Positions 1-5,012 of a stretch of DNA of 5,012 nt are shown here, in pieces. Below the pieces are notes generated by a model, which saw nothing but the letters and a program-made list of their open reading frames with translations, ran no database searches and was not told the DNA's origin. The stretch comes from Spirochaetaceae bacterium (lineage in GTDB: Bacteria; Spirochaetota; Spirochaetia; DSM-27196; PXBQ01): contig PXBQ01000369.1 in NCBI GenBank assembly GCA_003566875.1, positions 1 through 5,012 on the forward strand, read 5' to 3'. Numbering within the stretch: position 1 is the stretch's first letter; the number at the start of each line of letters is the position of its first letter. The translations under genes and the position numbers were made by a program.

Positions 1-1
1 G

Positions 2-1327
2 AACATCGAAGTTGAGGTCGAGGCACGGGCGAAACACTTCTACTCGATTTACGAAAAAATGAAGCAGAAGGGACGCCCGCTGCACGAGATCTTCGACTTT
101 CTCGGGGTCCGTGTTCTGTGCTCCTCCGCGAACGACTGTTACACGCTCCTCGGTCTCGTTCACCGGATCTGGCCACCGATCGAGGGTCGTTTCAAAGACT
201 ACGTGGCGATGCCGAAGTCAAACCGGTACCAAAGTCTACACACGACAGTCCTGTGTTACGAAGGAAAAACGATCGAGATCCAGATTCGAACGTTCGAGAT
301 GCACCGGACCGCCGAGTACGGGATCGCCGCGCACTGGCTGTACAAGCGAAACCCCGGCGAGTCGGACCGTCGCGCCGAACTCCGGATCCTGAACCAGGTC
401 CGGACGCTCAACACGACCCGCATCACGTCGAACGAGTTTCTCGACGAGATCAAACGCGAACTGCTCAAGGACTCGATCTACGTTTTCACGCCGAAAGGCG
501 ACGCGGTGGAACTGCCGAAGGGATCGACAGCGATCGATTTTGCGTACCACATTCACACCGAGATCGGCAACCGAACAGTTGGAGCGAAGGCCGACGGTTC
601 GATCATCCCGCTCAAGGAAGAGCTCAAGAACACGCAGGTTATCGAGATCATCACGTCGCCGTCGGCGCATCCACATCTCGCGTGGCTGCGGTCGGTGCGG
701 ACGCGGAGCGCTCGATCCAAGATTCGGAACTGGCTCAACAAACACGACGATAATCTCATCATCGACCGCAGCATAGTCGCGCGTCGAAAAACCGATACCA
801 CGCCCCCCACGACCGCGAAGAAGAAGCCGCCCGAATCGACCGTGATGGACAAAGGAAAAGTCGGTGTGCGTGTCGGCGATGAACGGAACATGATGATCCG
901 GTTCGCCAACTGCTGCCATCCGGTGACCGGTGATGACATTACCGGCTACATCTCGCGCGGACGCGGTATAATCGTTCACCGGCGCAACTGCCCAAATTTG
1001 CGGTTCATCGAGGATTTCGACGAGCGGCACATAGAAGTCGAGTGGGAGACCGTCTCGCCACGCGCGACCGTACGGCTGCGCGTATCGGCGCGAAAGACCT
1101 TCGATCTATTCTCCGAGATAGAGGGAGCCGTTAAAAAGTATCACGGACACCTAATCGAAGGAAAAGTTGACGAGCTCGAGACCGGTCGTTTTGAGGCTTT
1201 GTTCACTCTCGAACTCGATCGGCGCGACGACGCAAAAAAGATCATGAAAAGCATCCGCGCGATACCCGCGGTGATGAACGTTGCGGAGGTCGGCCAACCC
1301 ACGGCCGACTTGATCGAAGCGGGATGA
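2..1327 (+). CDS. rel: Bifunctional-type RelA/SpoT (p)ppGpp synthetase/hydrolase, 5'-truncated by window edge
   Basis: This cytoplasmic enzyme makes, and in the bifunctional type degrades, the stringent-response alarmone (p)ppGpp. The frame is open from nt 2, so the ATG at 59 is internal. The visible 441 residues begin inside the synthetase domain (HFYSIYEKM); the HD hydrolase domain, about 300 residues, would lie upstream. RFKD (visible residues 63-66, nt 188-199) is the RXKD motif of bifunctional Rel/SpoT rather than the EXDD of monofunctional RelA. It is followed by YQSLHTT and EIQIRTFEMH with the catalytic Glu. A TGS domain spans residues ~158-219 (IYVFTPKGD). The zinc-finger/conserved-cysteine domain has C304, C305, H326 and C330 in canonical spacing. 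An ACT/RRM domain occupies ~356-432. Oddity: the helical region between TGS and zinc finger is much shortened and replaced by a Thr/Pro/Lys-rich linker. The stop codon overlaps or abuts proC, suggesting cotranscription. Family assignment is secure; hydrolase activity cannot be judged here. Confidence 0.96.
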   Translation, partial: NIEVEVEARAKHFYSIYEKMKQKGRPLHEIFDFLGVRVLCSSANDCYTLLGLVHRIWPPIEGRFKDYVAMPKSNRYQSLHTTVLCYEGKTIEIQIRTFEMHRTAEYGIAAHWLYKRNPGESDRRAELRILNQVRTLNTTRITSNEFLDEIKRELLKDSIYVFTPKGDAVELPKGSTAIDFAYHIHTEIGNRTVGAKADGSIIPLKEELKNTQVIEIITSPSAHPHLAWLRSVRTRSARSKIRNWLNKHDDNLIIDRSIVARRKTDTTPPTTAKKKPPESTVMDKGKVGVRVGDERNMMIRFANCCHPVTGDDITGYISRGRGIIVHRRNCPNLRFIEDFDERHIEVEWETVSPRATVRLRVSARKTFDLFSEIEGAVKKYHGHLIEGKVDELETGRFEALFTLELDRRDDAKKIMKSIRAIPAVMNVAEVGQPTADLIEAG

Positions 1328-1332
1328 AGGAA
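1327..1332 (+). promoter_or_regulatory. Ribosome binding site of proC (decides start)
   Basis: AAGGAA lies six bases before the ATG at 1339, an ideal Shine-Dalgarno spacing. The upstream in-frame ATG at 1324 overlaps the rel stop codon (ATGA) and has no comparable purine-rich site in front of it. The family's N-terminus normally begins directly with the first Rossmann strand (here MKTVGIVGYG). All of this favours initiation at 1339, although initiation at 1324 coupled to rel termination remains possible. Confidence 0.7.
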
Positions 1333-1338
1333 CACAGC

Positions 1339-2127
1339 ATGAAAACAGTCGGTATCGTCGGGTACGGAAACATGGGAAGCTCGATCGTCGTGGGCCTGCG
1401 GCGCGTCGCTCCGCACACCCGGTTCGTGGTAATCGAGAAGAACGCCGAACGTCGAGAAGAAGCCCAGGCCGCTGGAGCCGAATTGTTCGAGGCCTACGAC
1501 GACTTTTTCCGCGAGTCGGAGATCGCCGTGCTCGCGATCAAACCGCAGGATATCCGCGCGTTCGCGCGCGATGCCGCGGAGTACTGCGCCGGCTCGCGTA
1601 TCGTCTCGATCCTCGCAGGCACGTCGATCGAGACGATCGCCACGGCGCTCGGAACGCCGACTGTCTGCCGCATGATGCCGAGTCTCGCGGCCGAGATCGG
1701 CGCTGCCGTCGTCGGCATCGCGTTTCGCGATGGGACCGATACTGTTTTCCGCGAGGATGCGCTCATGATCGCGGGCGCGATCGGAACCGCGTTTGAGCTT
1801 CCCGAACGGCTCATAGCGGCCGTAACCGGTGTTTCGGGCTCGGGCATCGCATTTATGTTCCAGTTTCTCCACGCCCTCGCGCTCGGCGGCACGCGCGCCG
1901 GCCTCGACTACCCGACCGCACTCGCGATGGCCGAAACCGTTGCCGACGGCGCGGTCGCGCTTCTCCGGAAACACGACCGAACACCGTCGGACTTCATCAC
2001 GCGGGTCGCGTCGCCGGCGGGAACAACGATCGACGGGCTGCGCGAGCTCGAAAACGGCCGCTTCACGGCAACGGTAATGGACGCGGTAGTCGCTGCCGCA
2101 AGACGCGCGGAACAGCTCGAGTCGTAA
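1339..2127 (+). CDS. proC: Pyrroline-5-carboxylate reductase (divergent signature motifs)
   Basis: The enzyme reduces 1-pyrroline-5-carboxylate to L-proline with NAD(P)H, the last step of proline biosynthesis, in the cytoplasm. From the chosen start the protein is 262 residues, normal for ProC. The N-terminal Rossmann fold carries the dinucleotide motif GYGNMG (8-13) and the KPQ motif (68-70). The C-terminal all-helical dimerisation and active-site domain carries SGSG (166-169), SPAGTT (225-230) and LENGRFTATVMDAV near the C-terminus. Several usually near-invariant positions differ: MPNTP is MPSLA (113-117), SGSGPAY is SGSGIAF (166-172), and SPGGTT is SPAGTT. A sibling NAD-dependent imine or keto reductase is therefore an alternative to strict ProC, but the overall architecture fits ProC best. 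The start at 1339 is supported by AAGGAA; an alternative ATG at 1324 adds five residues. It sits immediately after rel, probably in the same transcript. Confidence 0.9.
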   Translation: MKTVGIVGYGNMGSSIVVGLRRVAPHTRFVVIEKNAERREEAQAAGAELFEAYDDFFRESEIAVLAIKPQDIRAFARDAAEYCAGSRIVSILAGTSIETIATALGTPTVCRMMPSLAAEIGAAVVGIAFRDGTDTVFREDALMIAGAIGTAFELPERLIAAVTGVSGSGIAFMFQFLHALALGGTRAGLDYPTALAMAETVADGAVALLRKHDRTPSDFITRVASPAGTTIDGLRELENGRFTATVMDAVVAAARRAEQLES

Positions 2128-2159
2128 CGGCTTAACTACTCGTCGAACGTCTTGTTTCC

Positions 2160-2168
2160 TGATACTAT
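2160..2168 (+). promoter_or_regulatory. Extended -10 promoter element; predicted leaderless start of serS
   Basis: TGATACTAT is an extended -10 (TG, one base, then TACTAT, matching TATAAT at 4 of 6 positions). With the last T as -7, +1 falls on 2175, the A of the serS ATG. No convincing -35 hexamer lies 16-18 bp upstream, as is tolerated by extended -10 promoters. No Shine-Dalgarno sequence precedes the ATG (TTCCTGATACTATACCGCC). The 47-bp gap between proC and serS (2128-2174) contains this element and no hairpin with a T-tract. The motif is short, so a chance match is possible, but the absence of a ribosome binding site and the exact spacing make a leaderless mRNA the simplest reading. Confidence 0.45.
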
Positions 2169-2174
2169 ACCGCC

Positions 2175-3485
2175 ATGCTTGATCTACGATTTATCCGCGA
2201 GAACAGCGACGCGGTGAAAAGGAACGTCGCGGCGCGACACGTCGACGCCGATGTCGACGCGGTCGTCGCGTTGTACGACAAACGCAATACGACGATTCAG
2301 GAACTCGAGAAACTCCGCGCAGAACGCAACGACGTCGCGAAACGTATGAAAGGACGGCTCGAAACGACCGAGCGCGACGCGCTCATCGAACAGGGCAAAC
2401 AGCTCAAAACGCGGATTCCCGAGCTTGAGGCGGAGCTCAAGGAGACCGAGACGCGCCTCTCGGAAGAAGCCTCACGCATACCGAATATGTCGCATCCCGA
2501 CGCGCCGTTCGGTGTCGGCGACGATGCGAACACCGAGATCAAACGCTCGGGCACCCCACGCAGTTTCGACTTCGCCGCGAAGGATCACCTCGAGCTCGGA
2601 ACCGCGCTCGATCTCATCGACTTCGAGACCGCGACGCGCGTCTCAGGGACAAAATTCTACTATCTCAAGAACGAAGCGGTCGTGCTCGAGCTCGCGCTCG
2701 TGAGGTTTGCGCTCGACATCGTTACGAGCCATGGTTTCACCGCGATGATCACGCCCGACATCGCACGAGAGAGCGTACTCGCGGGAATCGGGTATAACCC
2801 TCGCGGAGACGAGTCGAACATCTACACGCTCGAAGGCGACGAGGGATGCCTCGTCGGAACCGCCGAGATCACGCTCGGTGGGTACCACATGGGCGAGATA
2901 CTCGAACCCGACCGACTGCCGATCAAGTACACCGGGCTTTCTCACTGTTTCCGGCGCGAGGCGGGCGCTGCGGGTCAGTTCTCAAAAGGACTATACCGCG
3001 TTCACCAGTTCTCGAAACTCGAAATGTTCGTGTTCTGTCGCCCGGAGGACTCCGATGTCCTGCTCGAGAAACTGCTCGCGATCGAAGAGCAGATTTTCAC
3101 CGACCTCGAGATCCCGTACCGTGTCGTCGATACGTGCACCGGCGACCTCGGAGGACCGGCGTACCGGAAGTACGACATCGAAGCGTGGATGCCGGGGCGC
3201 GGCGAGGGCGGATCGTACGGAGAGGTCACGAGCTGTTCAAACTGCACCGACTACCAGGCACGTCGGCTCGGCGTCCGGTACCGCACGATCGACGGAAAGC
3301 GCGAGTTTGTCCACATGTTGAACGGAACGGCGATCGCGGTGTCCCGCGGTCTGATCGCGCTGCTCGAGAACCATCAGAACGAGGACGGTTCGATCACTAT
3401 CCCTGAGAAACTCGCGCGGTACACGGGATTCACCCGGATCGGGCCACGTACCGTCGACGGATCTGCCGGCGAGTCGGGCCGATGA
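2175..3485 (+). CDS. serS: Seryl-tRNA synthetase (class II)
   Basis: The enzyme charges tRNA-Ser (and tRNA-Sec where present) with serine in the cytoplasm. It is 436 residues, a usual length. The N-terminus MLDLRFIRENSD is the typical SerRS start, followed by a Lys/Glu-rich antiparallel coiled-coil arm (~30-105) that binds the long variable arm of the tRNA. The class II catalytic core contains the TAE serine-binding motif (229-231), motif 2 with FRREAG (259-264) and GLYRVHQFSKLEMF, then YDIEAWMPG, the CSNCTDYQARR segment (354-364), and motif 3 (NGTAIAVSRGLIALLEN, 383-399) with its invariant Arg391. Motif 3 reads NGTAIAVSRG instead of the usual bacterial NGSGLAVGRT, and MPGRGEGGSYGEVTSCSNCTDYQ resembles mitochondrial SerRS (SARS2-like) more than E. 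coli SerS. The ATG at 2175 lacks a Shine-Dalgarno sequence but lies directly downstream of an extended -10. The stop overlaps the next gene by 4 bp, implying translational coupling. The assignment is secure. Confidence 0.98.
   Translation: MLDLRFIRENSDAVKRNVAARHVDADVDAVVALYDKRNTTIQELEKLRAERNDVAKRMKGRLETTERDALIEQGKQLKTRIPELEAELKETETRLSEEASRIPNMSHPDAPFGVGDDANTEIKRSGTPRSFDFAAKDHLELGTALDLIDFETATRVSGTKFYYLKNEAVVLELALVRFALDIVTSHGFTAMITPDIARESVLAGIGYNPRGDESNIYTLEGDEGCLVGTAEITLGGYHMGEILEPDRLPIKYTGLSHCFRREAGAAGQFSKGLYRVHQFSKLEMFVFCRPEDSDVLLEKLLAIEEQIFTDLEIPYRVVDTCTGDLGGPAYRKYDIEAWMPGRGEGGSYGEVTSCSNCTDYQARRLGVRYRTIDGKREFVHMLNGTAIAVSRGLIALLENHQNEDGSITIPEKLARYTGFTRIGPRTVDGSAGESGR
3482..3485 (+). other. 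ATGA stop/start overlap coupling serS to neuB
   Basis: The neuB start ATG (3482-3484) shares bases with the serS stop TGA (3483-3485). Only a weak Shine-Dalgarno candidate (GGCGAG at 3468-3473) lies upstream. NeuB translation is therefore probably driven by terminating ribosomes from serS, which would tie its output to SerRS synthesis. Confidence 0.7.
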
Positions 3486-4585
3486 GACACGTCACGATAA
3501 TCGCGGAGATCGGCACTTCCCACGGCGGCGATCTCGAAAAAGCGAAAGAACTCGTGCTCGCGGCAAAAGAGGCGGGTGCGGACTGCGCAAAGTTACAGAT
3601 GGTGTTTGCCGACGAGATCGTTCATCCTCTCACCGGCGACGTTCAACTACCGGGCGGAGCGGTCCCGCTTTTCGAGAGGTTCAAATCGCTCGAGGCTCCC
3701 CCTGAGTTCTACGCCGCGGTCAAAACATACTGCGAGTCGATCGGTATCGAGTTTCTCTGTTCGGCCTTTGGAGTCCGGTCCGCACGAATCCTGAAGAGCC
3801 TTGGAGTCGGGCGCATGAAGATTGCGTCACCCGAGTTGAACCACGTTCCGCTGCTCCGGGAAGTCGCGCGGTTCAACATGCCGGTGATCCTCTCGACCGG
3901 CGTTTCGACGCTCGGCGACATTGAGAACGCGATCGCGATCGTCGGAGTGAACCGCGCTCTGCTGCTGCACTGTATCACCGCGTATCCGGCACCCGACGAG
4001 CAGTACAACATCACGCTGATCCCTCGCCTCGCGGGCATCTTCGGCGTGCCGGTCGGCGTATCGGACCACTCGCTCGATCCGGTTCTCGTCCCGTCGCTCT
4101 CGGTCGTAAACGGCGCGGTCATCATCGAGAAACACTTCACGCTCTCGCGCGCCGACGGCGGGCTCGACGATCCGATCGCGCAGGAACCGACGCAGTTCGC
4201 GCGCATGTGCGCGACCGTCCGACGAATCGAGCAGATCGTCGCCATCGACCCCACAAACGGGCCCGACAAAGTGATAAAAGAATTTGCCGAAGAGTTCGGC
4301 GCCGAGCGAATCGAATCGATCCTCGGCACCGGCGTGAAGTCACTTGCGGCGGCCGAGTCGCCGAACTACCTCACGACGAACAGATCGATTCACGCGTTAC
4401 GAACGATCGAGAAAGGCGCGGTAATCCGTGCGGAAGACATCGCGATTCTCCGGAGCGAAAAAAAACTCCGACCGGGAATCCGGCCGGAGTTTTTTGACGT
4501 GATCGTCGGCCGCACCGCGACGCGCGACATCCCGAACGGCGAAGGCATCACGTTCGACGACGTAACGTCGCGCGTTTCCGAGTGA
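3482..4585 (+). CDS. neuB: NeuB-family nonulosonic acid synthase (PEP-dependent), TIM barrel plus SAF domain
   Basis: NeuB-family enzymes condense phosphoenolpyruvate with an amino-hexose to form a nonulosonic acid (sialic, legionaminic or pseudaminic type) for surface glycans or glycoproteins. The protein is 367 residues, full length. The TIM barrel (~1-255) shows EIGTSHGGDLEKA (Glu9), AKLQ (37-39 region), ILSTG (136-140), LLHC..YPAP (161-171), GVSDHSLDP with His196, and IIEKHFTLSR with His218; the two His match the family's metal ligands. The C-terminal SAF (antifreeze-like) domain (~298-365) contains NRSIHALR and the RPG motif (330-332). The usual NH after EIG is SH here, and the metal-site segment GGLDDPIAQEP differs from the well-studied NeuB, LegI and PseI versions, so the substrate is not assigned. 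There seem to be about 20-25 extra residues (~256-280) between barrel and SAF. No neuA, neuC or other sugar genes are nearby; it is coupled to serS and its 3' end contains a terminator hairpin. Confidence 0.9.
   Translation: MRHVTIIAEIGTSHGGDLEKAKELVLAAKEAGADCAKLQMVFADEIVHPLTGDVQLPGGAVPLFERFKSLEAPPEFYAAVKTYCESIGIEFLCSAFGVRSARILKSLGVGRMKIASPELNHVPLLREVARFNMPVILSTGVSTLGDIENAIAIVGVNRALLLHCITAYPAPDEQYNITLIPRLAGIFGVPVGVSDHSLDPVLVPSLSVVNGAVIIEKHFTLSRADGGLDDPIAQEPTQFARMCATVRRIEQIVAIDPTNGPDKVIKEFAEEFGAERIESILGTGVKSLAAAESPNYLTTNRSIHALRTIEKGAVIRAEDIAILRSEKKLRPGIRPEFFDVIVGRTATRDIPNGEGITFDDVTSRVSE
4458..4495 (-). terminator. Intrinsic terminator embedded in neuB, probably for the convergent aconitase gene
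   Basis: An inverted repeat is centred between 4477 and 4478. CTCCGACCGG (4466-4475) faces CCGGCCGGAG (4480-4489) around a GAAT loop. It is flanked by eight A (4458-4465) on the left and six T (4490-4495) on the right, so it can act in both directions. On the plus strand there is one A-C mismatch (4471/4484). In minus-strand RNA that pair is G-U, giving ten consecutive pairs followed by eight U, so the minus direction is the better terminator. It lies about 125 nt past the aconitase stop codon, and the 33-bp gap between the two stop codons (4586-4618) has no hairpin with a T-tract. The bases also encode in-frame SAF-domain residues of NeuB, including the conserved RPG. Translating ribosomes would mask the plus-strand hairpin. 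Confidence 0.75.
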
Positions 4586-4618
4586 CGCCTCCGGGAAGTC
4601 GTCGGACGCGCGAGGTCG

Positions 4619-5012
4619 TCACGCTTCGGCGATAAACTTCCGCAACACGGTCTGAAGAATTCCCCCGTTTCGGTAGTACTCTATCTCGACCGGACTGTCG
4701 ATTCGGCATACCGTCTGAATCGTCCGCTCGGTACCGTCTTCACTCGACACGAGCACGTCAACCTCGGCCCCCGGCTCGAGGGTATCGTCGATCGCGACCG
4801 CGTACACCTCAGTTCCGGTCAATCCAAGCGACCCCGCGTTTTCACCCGTTTTGAACTCCAGAGGCAGGATCCCCATCCCGACCAGATTGCTGCGGTGGAT
4901 GCGCTCGTACGACTCGGCGATCACGACTCTGATCCCGAGCAGATACGCGCCCTTTGCAGCCCAGTCGCGACTCGAACCCATGCCGTAATCCTTGCCCGCG
5001 ATCACGACCAGC
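4619..5012 (-). CDS. acnA: Aconitate hydratase, AcnA type, C-terminal swivel domain (5' part beyond window)
   Basis: Aconitase interconverts citrate and isocitrate through cis-aconitate in the TCA cycle using a 4Fe-4S cluster. Only the last 130 residues are visible; the frame remains open to the right edge, and the GTG at 5005-5003 is an internal Val. The fragment reads LVVIAGKDYGMGSSRDWAAK, the start of the conserved swivel-domain segment. GSSRDWA (visible 12-18) supplies the Ser and Arg equivalent to the catalytic and substrate-binding Ser642/Arg644 of mitochondrial aconitase. It continues with IAESYERIHRSNL, GMGILPLEF, GLTG and CRIDSPVEIEYYRNGGIL, all typical of the AcnA/IRP1 branch rather than AcnB. 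Cluster cysteines lie in the unseen part. It ends normally at TGA (4621-4619), convergent with neuB. Its transcript probably runs into neuB antisense to the hairpin at 4458-4495. Whether it is the housekeeping aconitase or a homologue with another substrate cannot be excluded, but AcnA is the clear best match. Confidence 0.95.
   Translation of the reverse strand, partial: LVVIAGKDYGMGSSRDWAAKGAYLLGIRVVIAESYERIHRSNLVGMGILPLEFKTGENAGSLGLTGTEVYAVAIDDTLEPGAEVDVLVSSEDGTERTIQTVCRIDSPVEIEYYRNGGILQTVLRKFIAEA

Noticed and set aside
59..61. ATG at 59 as the true start of the Rel gene
   Set aside because: The frame is open upstream to nt 2 and encodes conserved synthetase residues (ARAKHFYSIYEK), so this Met is internal.
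236..1030. 264-codon open frame on the minus strand across rel
   Set aside because: It lies fully opposite conserved Rel domains, has Arg/Val/Asp-rich composition and no recognisable motif. It is the shadow of a GC-rich coding strand.
1141..1974. 277-codon open frame on the minus strand across rel/proC
   Set aside because: It is antisense to two conserved genes, spans their junction, is rich in Arg/Glu/Asp and shows no domain; a shadow frame.
2846..3406. 186-codon plus-strand frame within serS
   Set aside because: It is Arg/Pro-rich and offset from a fully conserved SerRS reading frame; a typical GC-rich artefact.
4458..4465. Run of eight A as a programmed frameshift site in neuB
   Set aside because: The zero frame continues through a conserved SAF domain to a normal stop, so no frameshift is needed. 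The run is better explained as the U-tract of the opposite-strand terminator.
4586..4618. Convergent terminator in the 33-bp neuB-acn gap
   Set aside because: Only a weak 4-bp TCCG/CGGA pairing with a 9-nt loop and no T-tract on either strand.
1..5012. High density of TCGA and GATCG tetramers as a possible motif array
   Set aside because: They follow codon boundaries (ATC, CTC, GTC or TTC followed by GAN codons) throughout all genes, so they reflect codon preference rather than a separate element.

Overview
The window is a compact, GC-rich bacterial chromosomal segment (roughly 58-60% G+C by eye). It holds five protein genes and almost no intergenic DNA. All five are housekeeping or surface-sugar enzymes. 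There is no rRNA, tRNA, insertion sequence, phage gene or CRISPR array. The phylum cannot be fixed from the sequence. A shortened bifunctional Rel, a mitochondrial-type SerRS and AcnA-type aconitase together would be compatible with a spirochaete or a similar lineage, but this is a low-confidence guess.

Layout: positions 2-1327 (+) carry the C-terminal ~60% of a Rel/SpoT alarmone enzyme cut by the left edge. It is followed with essentially no gap by proC (1339-2127, +), the last step of proline synthesis. A 47-bp spacer (2128-2174) contains an extended -10 element placed so that the next transcript would begin on the ATG of serS. serS (2175-3485, +) encodes seryl-tRNA synthetase and overlaps by 4 bp a NeuB-family sugar-acid synthase (3482-4585, +). 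On the opposite strand the C-terminal swivel domain of an AcnA-type aconitase (4619-5012, -) runs off the right edge and converges on neuB across only 33 bp.

The two plus-strand pairs (rel-proC and serS-neuB) look like two short transcription units. One is amino-acid metabolism linked to the stringent response. The other pairs tRNA charging with a nonulosonic-acid synthase that has no sugar-pathway partners in view. The most unusual element is a strong intrinsic-terminator hairpin (4458-4495) lying inside the neuB coding sequence. Its design favours the minus strand (G-U wobble and eight U residues), so it is best explained as the terminator of the convergent aconitase gene, encoded through codon choice in neuB. 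Other points of interest are the missing helical region in Rel, the predicted leaderless serS mRNA, and altered signature motifs in ProC.
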